Positions 1 through 10,882 of a stretch of 64,000 nt of DNA are shown one piece after another. Location: positions 1,488,001-1,552,000 of the forward strand of contig JABMLP010000013.1 in NCBI GenBank assembly GCA_013176395.1, in the 5' to 3' direction. The position numbers and the translations under genes were made by a program. How positions within the stretch are numbered: the stretch's first letter is position 1; each line of letters opens with the position of its first letter. Source of the DNA: Venturia oleaginea. Taxonomy: Eukaryota; Ascomycota; Dothideomycetes; Venturiales; Venturiaceae. The notes below the pieces were generated by a model that saw only the letters and a list, made by a program, of their open reading frames with translations, was not told the DNA's origin and made no database searches.

Positions 1-905
1 CCTCGTTGCCAAACAAAGAGCTCGTGAAGAAATTCTGTACCTTCCACCTGGTAGTCTCGTAGCCATCTTGCGATCGGAGCAGGTATCGTACCCCCTGAGT
101 ATTGAAGCTGTTTATCTTCATATGGGGCGCATGGGGTCAAGCGTGGTAATTGTGGTTTCTCTTTGATGTCTTTCAGACTCTCATCATCGGAGAAATAGAC
201 ATCGTCGTAGGAGGGTGGAAGCTTCAGGCCGGCCTCTCCTAGCCTCTCCTTAATTTTCTCGAACTTCTCTTTCCGATTTTTGATGTAGTCGGGGACATGT
301 TCATCGTCCAGCCGATAGCTGAGTTCATCATCAACAGCATCTTCACCCCATTTGGCACGCTTCTTCTCATCTTCCTCTGCTACAGGCGGGGCACGTCTGC
401 CGACGATGCTCGAAGTTTTGGCAGCTTTGTAAGCTTTGACTCTTTTGGTTTCTGCAGCAGCACGTTTTCGTTTTTTCAACTTGCGATTCTTGAAAATCGT
501 ATATGCTGTTTCCGAGTCTTCGTCCGAGAACAAATCAACCTTTTCGGCATCAGAAGACACGCTGTACACGCGCTTCTTCCCCCGGTCTTTCTTGGGAGCT
601 TCATCGCCCGAGCGCGCAGTATCGGATGATTCGTTATCACTCTCTGATGCTTGTGATCCGATCACTCCTATGAGATGTTAGCTCAGCTGCAACAACTGAC
701 GAAAGAAGAAGAGGAGCACACGTTTAATGTATCTGTCGGTATTGCCGCTGTTGACTTCCTTTGTTACGACATCGAGAATGTCCAGATCGCTGTCGCTGAT
801 TCCGTCGCCTTCCATACCATCAATCTTCTCGACAATGGTCTCGCGTCCGCGCTCATAGTTGTTGCGCGTGTACGATTTCGTTCGCGATTGTATTGTACGC
901 CACAT
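1..905 (-). CDS. Rad26-like/ERCC6L2-type SNF2 family ATPase, N-terminal part (cut by window edge)
   Basis: This is the 5' end of a SNF2-family DNA-dependent ATPase; its remainder lies beyond base 1. Exon 1 is 905..722 and exon 2 runs from 667 to the window edge. The 54-nt intron (721..668) has a GTGTGC donor, a CTAAC branch site and a TAG acceptor, and an Arg codon spans the join. The N-terminus is charged and acidic with Lys/Arg-rich stretches. It then reaches the family's pre-helicase segment GGTIPAPIARWLRDYQVEG, followed by FLHELFVWQRG, directly before the expected ATP-binding loop, which is not visible here. That segment matches fungal Rad26-like (ERCC6L2-type) proteins, implicated in DNA repair and chromatin remodelling in the nucleus. 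An in-frame stop lies just upstream of the ATG at 905, but a further 5' exon cannot be excluded. The gene is divergent from RRP41. Confidence 0.8.
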
Positions 906-1225
906 TGCTGATCAGAGCGTGAAGGAAGCGAGGAGATTGCGAGGGAGTACGCCACTTGAGCGCGTCAGCATGTGATGGAGAGAAATTTCAGAGTGTTTCA
1001 AAGCCTCAGGTCTTCGAATCCGCCAACTCACGCGTTGGAAAGGTAGTATCATATACACATATTCTCATCTGCTGGTCCTCAAAGGGTCAACGCATGTCGA
1101 ACATTCCCATCTCAACTTAGCCCTCAAGAAATCGTGATTCTAAACAATATCTGGCCCAAGCTCCAAAACAATTCCAGACATCACAAACCCCGACAAATAC
1201 ACTGACTCCATAATCCCACACAAAA
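906..1225. promoter_or_regulatory. Divergent intergenic region between the Rad26-like gene and RRP41
   Basis: About 320 bases separate the two divergently transcribed start codons, so both promoters must lie here. I see no ORF with a good start and no distinctive repeat. Confidence 0.5.
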
Positions 1226-2102
1226 ATGCCTCTCGACACATCCTCGTACTCCCTCGCCCTCCTCCGCCTCGACGGCCGTCGCTGGAACGAACTGCGCCGC
1301 ATCAATGCGCAAATCTCCACCCAAGCCGCCGCAGATGGCTCCTCATACCTAGAAATGGGAAACACAAAAGTCATCTGCACAGTCTCTGGACCAGCCGAAG
1401 GACGACGTGTTGGTGGAGGTTCAAGTGGGAACGAAGCCTCAATTCAGCTTGAGATATCGATTGCTGGATTCTCAGGTGTGGAGAGGAAAAAGAGAAGTCG
1501 GACGGATAAGTATGTTCTACAACCCTCCCTTCAAATTGGCTAGATATGCGGTTGCTAATATGATGAACGGTAGGAGGATATCAGAACTCTCGCACACATT
1601 GACGCAAGCCCTATCTTCGACATTACACCTGCAACACTACCCATCAAGCACAATAACCATAACCCTCCACGTCCTCTCCCTCGATGGCTCCCTCCTCTCT
1701 GCCCTCATAAACGCATCCACTATCGCCCTAATAGACGCCGGAATTCCGATGTCCGATTACCTCACCTCCTGTACTGCTGGTCTCACATCCTCAACCTCAA
1801 ATTCCACACCGCAAGTAAAAACGCAATCAGCAATTCCAGGCCTGAATAACCTAGGAGGAGACGAAGACGTAGACGACCCTCTCCTGGATCTGAATGGATT
1901 GGAAGAACAGGAGTTGCCATATTTGACAGTAGCCACATTAGGAGAGGGCGAGAAAGTCGTCGTCTGTGTTTTAGAGACGAGGGTACAAATGGAAAAGCTA
2001 GAGGAGATGCTCGCTGTAGGCATCACCGGTTGCAAACGCGTTCGCGGAATATTAGACGGGGTGGTGAGAGCACAGGGAAAGAGAATGGTCAAGGGTGGTT
2101 GA
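1226..2102 (+). CDS. RRP41: Exosome complex component RRP41 (RNase PH-like core subunit)
   Basis: Two exons (1226..1509 and 1574..2102) encode 270 residues. The 64-nt intron has a GTATGT donor and a TAG acceptor, and a Lys codon is split across it. The N-terminus contains LRLDGRRWNELR and YLEMGNTKVICTVSGP, the typical start of Rrp41/Ski6 RNase PH domains. The second half carries the RNase PH C-terminal fold, with LSLDGSLLSALINASTIAL and DAGIPMSDYLTSCTAG. Rrp41 is one of the six RNase PH-like proteins in the exosome ring that channel RNA to Rrp44 for 3'-5' decay and processing in nucleus and cytoplasm; eukaryotic ring subunits are catalytically inactive. An acidic insert (GGDEDVDDPLLDLNG) lies between conserved blocks. 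The ATG at 1226 begins the family-typical N-terminus. Confidence 0.95.
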
Positions 2103-3415
2103 AGAGCAGAGACCAGGACAGCAGAAGATATTTTCATGAGCCCTGGCAGGCTAGATGAGATCTATGAGGGCGCGGAGGACAAGAAGAAGAGAAAGGTCTG
2201 CAAAGTAATAGGGCTTGTGAGTGTCGGCTTCGCCATCTCGTGCTGCACCAGATATCTGCACGCAATGAACGGAAGTAGATGAGAATCATGTCCACCCGAC
2301 TGCGGCAATATCAAATTAAAGTCAGGAGCAATGAAATCCTGGACCGTACTTTCCCCGAATCTGACAGAAATATTTGGACAATGTCCAAAGGAAGTGATTG
2401 AAGGCGTTTGGTTTGTTAGCACTGCCAACTACGTCTAGATTCTGAATTCTTCGCGGGCTTTTCGATCTAAATCTAGGATTCTTAGACATGCTGAAAACGA
2501 TCGCAGGACAGTACTTGAATTATATGTGACGTATTGCCCGGTATTGTGGCGCTCTGGGCACGAGTGCCCAGAGCCGGACGTCAATGGGATGCAAGAGTGT
2601 GCTTGTGCCGGACAATTACCATTCACCGCGAGTCCGGATGGAGTGAATAACGCTCTCCATTCATTACTATTTGACCCCATCAAACTCTAGCTACCCTCAC
2701 CTCAATCCAATCATATCGTCATGAAAATAACAATTGAATGCCCACCAGAAAATCAATCCAAAATGGATATTCCCATTCGTGTCATCGTGAAGACCCTTGA
2801 ACGCCCATGATATACCACCATAAAGCCGTCACATCCAGCCGTGATTTTCATCCATTTATGTGAGTAATCCGTGATGAATCCGTAGAAGAACAAGCTCACG
2901 GGTCCCTGTTTGTCTCCTATCTGACGCCAACAAAGTCATTAAAGCAACCGAGGAAGAATCTCAGAGAAAGTGTATGCGGGGGAGTTGAAGCATGGGATAG
3001 TAGCAAGCAGCAAGCAGTGACCAGCAAGTAGCTAGCAGTGAGGAGCGGGAGCAAAGCTAGAGACTGTGTAATTAGAAATTTGAAAACGCCGAAAGCCAGA
3101 TGTGATTCGCCTCTACAAGCCAGCCACCCAAGGTGCGCCATATCCGATTAAGAGTCGTAAAGTCGTAGGGAAAGCCGGAGAAATCGTTGAATGAGGGAGA
3201 CTTATAGGCTGGAACCTGGAATCATTTTCTCAATAAGAAAATGATATGCGCATTGTAGAAGTTCACTTGACCAGGAGGAGATACGTTCGAGAGTCCGATG
3301 AGTTCGCGTGATGGAGTATAATAGATGACTTGAAGATGGAACCCCGGACAGCCGCACCATGAACATATTGAACCAGATCCGGTGCCGTTCTCCTGGACGT
3401 AGATTGTTGCAGTAC
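2103..3415. other. Intergenic, no supported gene
   Basis: About 1.3 kb. The only items of note are two minus-strand open stretches in one frame (2683..2438 and 2428..2162), separated by two TAG codons and resembling no family I recognise. They may be a decayed gene or chance. A short AGCAAGCAGT-like repetition occurs near 3000. Confidence 0.4.
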
Positions 3416-4723
3416 CTAACGAAAAGCCATTCCGGATGCGAGGATCTGGTCGAACTCAGTACGACGCTTAGCGAGCAAGCTGTTTCGAGCATGGGCGGTT
3501 CCAGCTTCGGAGATATGCTCGCGGAAGGTGACGTCCACGTGCTTCTTTGTTGGTGGCTGGGTAGTGTTGTCAGTCCACTCTTTGCTCTCGATTTTTAGGA
3601 ACTCGTCAAGAGTAACGCTCATCAGAAGCTGGCTCTTGTCTGTTCGCTCGGTATCGTACCAGTCAACTTCCACCTGGCGAAGTTCTGGAGCGGCCCGAAG
3701 CATTGCAAGAGTCTTCTCAGTGCGCTCGTTCAGGTAAAGTCCAAAAACGACGTCGTCTTCCAACTCTGCGTCTGGTGGAGTCATCTTCTCGCGGAGCCAC
3801 TCAGAATCCCACGTGATCTTGATCTTGATCTTGCGAACTCGCTCAACTGGAGAGAAGGCATTGCTCATGAACTTGTCAAGCGTCTCTTCGAAGAATGACT
3901 GATGGGCGAAGGCCGCAGTAACGTCAATCTCAATGAAGGAAGTACGGTAGTGGTATTCCATAGCTTCGTCGTGAATCTGCTTGTTGACCTGCAAAAGGGC
4001 GACTGGTGCTGGGCAGCCGCGTGTCTCGATGGTCGTCAACATGTGACGGTACTTGGTGTTACGTCCAGTGTATTTACGGCGGCGGACTGATTGAGGAGCT
4101 GATGCAGCGGTGCCATCGTCGCTCTCGTCATCTTCTTCATCTTCATCCTCGTCCTCCTCGTCACTGGTATCAGCCTCATCCTGGTCCTCATCGGCCTCAT
4201 CCTGATCTTCATCAGCCTCATTCTGGTCTTCATCGGCCTCATCCTGGTATTCATCGGCCCCAAATCCTCTCTCTTCGGCGTCTGATTCTTCATTCTCTTC
4301 GACAGAGACATGTTGCATTGTAGCCAACGCAGTGGCAGGGACTTGAATGGCAGCGCTGTTTGTGTTGTCGGTCGTGGCTTCTGATTCGTTGGAATCACAT
4401 TCCTCAGCGTCGGTCATTGCAACGTCCTCGTCTTCTTGGGTCTCCAATTCACTGGTCTCGCCATCTTCGTCCATGGCCTCGCCCGCTAGGTCCTGTTCCT
4501 CGGAGTCGCTGTCTATATCCTCTTCTTCGTCGCCGTTGGCCTGGGTTCCAGGAACTGGTGGAAGGGCAGCAAGATCTGGAGGTCCGACATCTGGGTCGGT
4601 CTTTTCGAGGTACTCCTTCAAGATAAGGTGAGGATGGGCGCGCTGGCTGGCGAAGCCATAAACCCTATGGCGCATCTCGAGTGGCAGCTTCATCAAGCGA
4701 GAGAAGTCGGCGTCCTGCGACAT
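3416..4723 (-). CDS. 2EXR/F-box-like hypothetical protein with acidic heptad repeat
   Basis: A single-exon ORF of 435 residues starts at an ATG at 4723. The N-terminus FSRLMKLPLEMRHRVYGFA matches the helical motif at the start of fungal 2EXR/F-box-like proteins (consensus LPxExRxxIYxxA). Residues roughly 60-215 are strongly acidic and include tandem heptads of the form DEADEDQ, encoded by an approximately 21-bp minisatellite near 4171..4260. The C-terminal half looks folded and includes CPAPVALLQVNKQIHDEA, the 'upper residues then nothing but K-Q-I-H-x-E-A' signature often seen in this superfamily, then an alpha/beta region. The cellular role is unknown. The repeat number is likely to vary between strains. 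It is the only apparently intact member among several such genes in the window. Confidence 0.7.
   Translation of the reverse strand: MSQDADFSRLMKLPLEMRHRVYGFASQRAHPHLILKEYLEKTDPDVGPPDLAALPPVPGTQANGDEEEDIDSDSEEQDLAGEAMDEDGETSELETQEDEDVAMTDAEECDSNESEATTDNTNSAAIQVPATALATMQHVSVEENEESDAEERGFGADEYQDEADEDQNEADEDQDEADEDQDEADTSDEEDEDEDEEDDESDDGTAASAPQSVRRRKYTGRNTKYRHMLTTIETRGCPAPVALLQVNKQIHDEAMEYHYRTSFIEIDVTAAFAHQSFFEETLDKFMSNAFSPVERVRKIKIKITWDSEWLREKMTPPDAELEDDVVFGLYLNERTEKTLAMLRAAPELRQVEVDWYDTERTDKSQLLMSVTLDEFLKIESKEWTDNTTQPPTKKHVDVTFREHISEAGTAHARNSLLAKRRTEFDQILASGMAFR
4171..4260. repeat. Approximately 21-bp tandem minisatellite inside a coding region
   Basis: On the plus strand a unit close to CCTCATCCTGGTCTTCATCGG is repeated about four times with small substitutions. 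On the minus strand it encodes the acidic heptads DEADEDQ of the 435-residue protein, so copy changes stay in frame. Confidence 0.75.
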
Positions 4724-6469
4724 GATTGCTGGTGTGGATTGATTGCGACAGGAGTGAGATGTGGGTGTGGGAAGGTAATGATTGTGGTCAGTCCTGAAGA
4801 GGTTTGTGTGGGCGGGTAAGCGTTGAATATTATCTCGAGTGAAATTGACGACTTGCTATTGGTCAGCTGGACTTTATGATCAAGAGCTGGAGCCTGTGAA
4901 GAAGTTTGTCCGGGTCATCAAAGCCAAATGAGCACATTGAATTGTGGTACAGATACGAGGCTGGTCGCTTTCGATCCAAGCTACTCCATCTCACTTGTTA
5001 TATGCAGTCATGCCATCCATCTGGGGATAAAGTGAAGGTACTGAAGGACTTGCACAATGAAGTGGCCTACCTTCTATAAGGACGATGGAGTTGTAGTTCC
5101 CTCACCTGCAAGGAGTGTGTAGATCTTTCTAATCCCAAAGAGGATCAGCTCAGGGGCCCCGGCCAATATGCCCTCTTCATTCTACTGTGTTACCGACCCC
5201 AGCCGTCCTCCGGGTCTTTCTCTTCGAGACTTCAACTACATCTTTCCACTGTCCATCATATCCCACGAGGTTGGCACCAAGTCCAGTAATGGTCGGGACT
5301 GAGGGAATCCCCTCCCATCTTGTGTGATTGTAATCTACTCAGGTTTTTGACTCGTCCACTGAGGCATGTTTCTTCAGGTTGAATGCCGCTGGCCCTGAAA
5401 CGACAACATCGCTTGCTGTGCGACTCCACAGAAGACATTTCCATCACGGAGACTGAAGTCTTTCCACGAAACGTGGCTCAACATCATTGGGACCTTACCC
5501 TGCCGACTTTGCTATGCTCTCAAATGGCACTCACCAGCATACGTTCGGAGCCGGCCCTTTCCTTGTCGTGGAGCGAGTCAGCGAGATAATCACCAGATCC
5601 GTCTGTTGTTCTAAACGTCCACGTCAAATCGTCGGATCAATTTTTCCAGGACGAACCTTCGTTCCGCCTTCATCCTTGGATTTCCCCGGATCTTGTCCCG
5701 CACCTAGTCGTCTCAGAACAACATCATCCTTTGATGAACTATCCGTACCGACTACTTGAACCTTGGACACCTGAGACCGCCATATGGAAGAAGCAACCTT
5801 TGGCATCAAGGGGGGGGCTATTTGCAGGCCGGTTTTTGATGCTTCGCGACCGACGCGAATGAGGTATTCTTACGATATCTCACCCAAACACGAATAAAGA
5901 TTTGCACGATTGGTTTCGTTAGATGAATCAATTTCGCTCTTCAATTTCCTTTCTTCAGAAATGTTATTGCTGCTTTTGCGGAGCGAGAATCGAAGAAAAA
6001 GTGCGCCTGTCAATAAACCCACTAATAGCTGTGAGCGTGGATCGCAACTAGTTCTTCTGGGCACACATTTTCCAGGTCCGTCGTGATTGCAAGGGCGCTC
6101 TGGCCGCTGTCATTTCATGCCTTATGAGCTGTGAGTCGTTGTCGACGCTTACCCCTGCCGCCAATTCAATATGATTTCGTTTTACTACCACTCGATCAGT
6201 TCCTCTACCGCTGACCACATCGCGGTGCGGCATAGATCTTGTCATGCGCTAACAGGGAGTCGCTTCGGCCCCTCGCCACTTTCAGATGGAGTTGCGGCCA
6301 ACGCTGCGAGTTCTGCCGTGCTTACATGTACTCGGAAATTACATTCCAGTCTTCCATTGCTTTTTGGGGGTTTTCACTTCAATATACAATGTGAGTAAGT
6401 TCCGGCTGACGTTTCGGTTCGGTCTGTTTCCATCCCATTCAATACGCTCATTACCATCTTGTTGATATT
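4724..6469. other. Long intergenic region upstream of the GH5 gene
   Basis: About 1.75 kb without a convincing gene; ORFs on both strands are short, overlapping and unlike any family I know. It must contain the promoters of the divergent 435-residue protein gene and the GH5 gene. A G8 run lies near 5811. Confidence 0.4.
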
Positions 6470-7633
6470 ATGTTTTCTCGCTCCTTTTTATTTGCATTCC
6501 TAGCTGGCATTGCCGCAGCGCAACCTGTTGACCAGGTTTCCGCTCGTGATGCCGCTACTACGAAGAACTTCAAGTTTTTCGGTATCAATGAGAGTGGACC
6601 GGAATTTGGCGAAGGCACCATTCCTGGTGCCAAGAACAAAGAGGCATGATTGGCATCTACAACAGTCTTTGGCCTGATCTGATACCACACAGTATATCTG
6701 GCCGGATCTGACTACTACCGATGCCTACGTTGCCAAAGGCATGAACACATTCCGCATCAACATCCTTGCTGAGCGAGGAGTCGTTGGCAAAGATCAGAAG
6801 GGCGCATTCGCTACAGAATACATCAATGATCTGAAGACGGTAAATTTGACTTACTATCACTGCTTGGGAGGACTCTGACCTTTTAGACTGTGAAATCATA
6901 CACGGACAAAGGACAGTATGCCATGATCTGCCCACACAACTACGGCCGCTGGTACGGCCAAGTGATCACAGACGTCGACGCCTTCGAAGGATACTGGAAA
7001 AACCTCGCCTCCCTCTTCAAAGACAACGACAAAGTCATCTTCGACACAAACAACGAATGTACGTACACCACTAACCCATCTTTTACATTAACTGACCACC
7101 CTCAAAAAGTCCACGACATGGACCAATCCCTTGTCGTGAAACTGAACCAGGCCGCCATAAACGGCATCCGCGCCGCAGGAGCAACGACCCAATACATAAC
7201 CGTCGAAGGCAATTCCTGGACAGGCGCCTGGAGCTGGACTTCCTCCGGGAATGCCGCCACAATGGGTTCCCTCACGGATCCCAGCAACAAAATCATCTAC
7301 CAAATGCACCAATACCTCGACAGTGATAGCTCTGGTTCCCATGATTCCTGCGTCAGTACCACGATTGGTGCCGAGAGGCTCAAGGATGCGACGGAGTGGT
7401 TGAGGAAGGAGAAGAAGATTGGTCTCATTGGAGAGTTTGCTGGGGGCGATAACGCGGTTTGCAAAGAGGCTGTGGAGGGGATGATGAAGTATATGGTTGC
7501 TAATAAAGATGTTTGGGTTGGTGCTATGTGGTGGGCGGCGGGTCCCTGGTGGGGAACCTACATGTTCGATATGGAGGCCAACAAGGGGATTGGTTGGAAG
7601 GCTTATGTGGACGTGATCACTAAGTATGTTTAG
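6470..7633 (+). CDS. Secreted endo-beta-1,4-glucanase, glycoside hydrolase family 5
   Basis: Four exons (6470..6643, 6693..6839, 6887..7058, 7110..7633) encode 338 residues, the usual size for a single-domain fungal GH5 endoglucanase. Residues 1-18 (MFSRSFLFAFLAGIAAAQ) form a signal peptide, so the enzyme is secreted. The catalytic domain begins at NFKFFGINESGPEFG. The acid/base Glu is E164 in IFDTNNE, the nucleophile is E273 in GLIGEFAGG, and the conserved His and Tyr are in QMHQYLD (H231, Y233). The expected reaction is hydrolysis of internal beta-1,4-glucosidic bonds in cellulose. No carbohydrate-binding module is present. Intron 1 (6644..6692, 49 nt) starts with GC rather than GT; joining it restores the family motif YIWPD after NKE. 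Introns 2 and 3 are ordinary GT-AG. Confidence 0.92.
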
Positions 7634-8006
7634 ACTGGTGGAAGTTCGGCATGTTGTTGTGAGTCCAGAAAAGTATCTATTCATCTCTCCAGCCCTATTT
7701 GCATATGTATGCTGACGCCGAAGTGCGCAGCCTTGACTGCAAGCACCTACAACGTTGATAACCTCGCTCACCAGGATTCAATCCAGGTGCCGACTATAAA
7801 TGATGCTCCACAGTACTAATATTATCCTTATCCGGCTCACAGGCTTTGCCAGAGGCGGATCGTCCTACCGACTAAATAGTTATTTCCTTTCCAAATCCTT
7901 GTTTGCAAATCCATGCTGATTCCGAATTGTATAGCCTCGTGCTAGAAACTCTGTCCATTTACGCAATGCCCACGATCTCCTTTAATCTTGTCCTTTACGT
8001 CTCTCA
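7634..8006. other. Intergenic, no supported gene
   Basis: About 370 bases between the GH5 stop codon and the decayed small gene on the opposite strand. It presumably holds the GH5 3' untranslated region. Confidence 0.4.
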
Positions 8007-8475
8007 TCAAACTCTGTGGCGAGCCGTGCGCTGGCTTTTGATAATGCTCATCAATATGCCCGTCACTTCATACCACCTCCTGCAAGCCACATCATGCATT
8101 ATATCGTCCACCGCCGCGAGTTCCGTCCAACGCTCCAGCTTCTTAACACACTCGTCCGTCAACCAAGCAACAGCGGCTCCATCCGTCTCGGGAACCTCCT
8201 TAGTAACGTCCATCAGTGAAAACATACAATCGAACTCGGCCCAGATCCAGTCAAAAGATCGTGCCCAGTCCTCTTCTACAACTTTGAGATGCTGCTCTAG
8301 TACGAAAGGGAGATCGTCGGTGATGGTAGGGTGGACTCGGCTGAGATTCGTTGAGAAGGTGTGTAGGTGTGAGAAAACGGATTGGAATTCTCTAGGACCG
8401 CAGAGGCAGATTAGGCTGAAGAGCTCGATTCTGGCGTAACTCGTGGGAGAGGGAGAGGAAGGTGGTTGGTGACAT
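8007..8475 (-). pseudogene. Frame-broken small F-box-like hypothetical gene
   Basis: An ATG at 8475 opens a short peptide beginning MSPTTFLSLSHELRQ, which resembles the start of fungal F-box/2EXR-like proteins (FLSLPxELRQ). That frame stops after about 27 codons. A neighbouring frame continues without interruption to the stop at 8007 and encodes a helix-rich protein with VFSHLHTFSTNLSRVHP and WARSFDWIWAEFD. No GT-AG pair can join the two frames, because only about 10 nt separate the nearest signals. The simplest reading is a single-base frameshift near 8430. The long frame has no ATG before MFSLMDVTKEV. A sequencing error is the alternative. The function is unknown. Confidence 0.4.
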
Positions 8476-8939
8476 TTTCGAATAAGTGAGATAGTTGTTT
8501 TTGAGTAGAAGAGTGAGTTATGGAAATTATTTGCGGGGTGTCTCAGGTTTTAGATTGTGGACTGTGACGATGTACGATACTTACGGTATCGGGGACTCGT
8601 GATCAAGTCACTTCGAGCTCTGTGAGTCAACTGTCAAATACCCCACTGATAGAGCTCAGATACTAATGACTCCACTGGTTTCATTACAATCCTCCAATTT
8701 TATGCTTCGATTTCTGTCTAGGGCTGTCCTCTGCCCAAAAAACTCAAATATGAACAACAGTCCTTCGGTTGAGATCGAGCACATTGGCACTATACTTTGA
8801 GGATCACTTGCCACAACTCCATGTTCTCTTCTTGAACACTAAAGAAGACATTTGATCTCCTTTATCGACATGTCGACCCGCCAACAAGCTGTACATTCAA
8901 ATGTGATCCACGCCAATTCTCATCTCTCTATTGCCGACT
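8476..8939. other. Intergenic, no supported gene
   Basis: About 460 bases with only short ORFs and no recognisable element. Confidence 0.35.
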
Positions 8940-10352
8940 TCCATTCATGCGACCACTCAGAATCCGTCATCCGAGTGTCGGTTGTGATAAACTGCTTCTC
9001 GGCTGAGTTCGCTCAGCATCCTGGGAACGCCCTCCCATTCTTCCAACTTCACCTCGTATTCGTGCTTAGTGACCCAAATGTTGGCCACATGAGTTCTCTA
9101 ATCGAAGCTTCCTCGTGAAAATATCTCCCCATATCCATGCAGAAGACTTTGCACAAGGTTGGGAATGAGACACGGAAATCATGCTGGGCAATCTGGTTGC
9201 AGCGGAAGTCTTTTAACCCCTGAAAACCCGAAAGTTACTCCAGTATGTTGATAAAGGTTGGGGCTTCTGGTGGTCCTTTGATCATCATATTTTTAATTCG
9301 AGGTTGACCAGGAACTTCTTGTGGTTTTGTAGGAAAAGGGACAGGTCACGACCGTCGCACTGCATCCCGTTGATGTCTAGCAACTGAAGGTCTGTAAGGA
9401 ACTCTTCTTCCTTTGCTAGTCCAGCTAGTATCACGTCTGTGCCTTTTCACTCAGCGTCTGGGTCAAGAAAGTTGAGAGAAAGGCTTGAAAGCAGAGGGGT
9501 CCACTTCAGGAGCTCTCTCAAGGATGATAGCCCGTGTTGCTATCTGTCTCACAGTTTAGCATGGAGATCTACTGCTGTAAAGTGTCGCAGACCGGACTTA
9601 CCGGACTCATTACCGGCAATCTGTATACAGATTTGCAGATCATGAAATTTCCACAAACACGAAGTGAAAGGGTAAGGAAGCACAAGGGACTGGAGCGAAA
9701 TACCCTCCTGCTCATGTCCGGAACCCCTATCGCAAACTCGAAGGCTCCTCAGTCTTGTGCCTGAGAAAGCTAGACTTGAAAGCACCGTTAAAAACATTCG
9801 GTTGGTTCTGAGCTCATAAGCAGGCAGTCTCAGGCTTTGTCGCAAGGGCCACTCGGTGTTGCCAAATGGATCTACTTCTACTTGCCAAAGGTTTGGCAGA
9901 AATCGTAGTGCAGTCGCCAGCATAATTCCGTCAGCAGCAGAATTGTCCATGAAAGCTTTCCCCACGGGTTCCTCGTTGGCACGTCGTAAAAGTCTCTCTA
10001 TCTGTCTCTTCCTGAAAGGAACGGAAAATGGGAGATGCTGAGAACAAGCGATGGTGGTGAGCCTTTGAAATCCTTCATAGGTTGTCGTTACCCATGTAGT
10101 ATTGAAAGCCTCACGTTTGAAGAGATCTAAAGTGTTCCGCTGCAACTCCTGACATGTCAATCGCAAATTGAATATCTCCTCGATTTGAGGCAGGGTGCTT
10201 TTACTGTCCTTTCCATATGGATATAGTAACAGGAAGCACACCATATTAATCAGCTCAACCGGCAGTTCCAACAAAGGCGATCTCGAGTCGAAACTAATGT
10301 TGTTAGGGGTGACGGGTAATCCATCTGATGGAAGAACGGGAGAAGAATTCAC
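8940..10352 (-). pseudogene. Decayed F-box-like/leucine-rich gene with several nonsense codons
   Basis: The 5' part (10352..9552) is open for 267 codons. It contains LLELPVELINMVCFLLLYP, an F-box-like helix pair, and IFNLRLTCQEL, followed by the repeat-like C-terminal region typical of fungal F-box proteins. The reading frame has no ATG upstream of the F-box motif; its first codon in the open stretch is GTG. Family-like protein continues downstream, but in the same frame it meets TGA, TAG and then TGA (about 9552, 9543 and 9459). After about 9290 it shifts frame and meets TAA. The distal part still reads LLDINGMQCDGRDLSLFL and DFRCNQIAQHDFRVSF, typical of the C-termini of such proteins. The lost start, four stops and a frameshift indicate a pseudogene. 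All four stops could come from C-to-T changes. Confidence 0.7.
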
Positions 10353-10882
10353 CCCGGAGTAGGAACGACCTGAGAAGTATTTCGCTTAGAGGGGGGGAAT
10401 GATCCGGGTATAAGTCAAGATACTGTCCAACTCAATGGAGGCGCGAATTCTTCCCACCATGGACGTTGTTTATTACATAAGCTGAGAGATACAGTTTTGA
10501 TTGCTGTTGGTTGTGCGACGTCTGTTGATAGTGACATGGTTGATGAACGTTGTGAGGAGTTCGAGACGCGACGGGATGAAAGCCCGTTTCAAATTGGCAC
10601 ACCAAGTCTAGTGGAGACTCCCTTCAGTCGCGATAAACGCCACGATACTATCGAATTACTAGTACTCTGCGAACAGTGAATTTGGATCACGGCTTTAAGT
10701 TCAAATGGGAAAGGTGCGAGTAACACAATAGGCAGTGAGATGCTCGCAGGATCGATCGACTAGTGTTTAAAGCTCTAACAATACTCCATGCAAATGACCA
10801 ATTTTCTCATCCATCTCCGCCATCTCCTCAAATCTCACACCCACAAGACTAAATTCATGCAGAATCAACGTCTTCCATCCAA
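10353..10882. other. Intergenic, no supported gene
   Basis: About 530 bases with no convincing coding region. A G7 run lies near 10390. Confidence 0.35.

Noticed and set aside
2162..2683. Two minus-strand ORFs in one frame
   Set aside because: They are separated by two stops, and neither half resembles a known protein; kept only as a note in the intergenic entry.
9549..10352. Calling the 267-codon F-box-like ORF an intact gene
   Set aside because: Its first codon is GTG with no ATG before the F-box motif, and family-like sequence continues beyond the stop.
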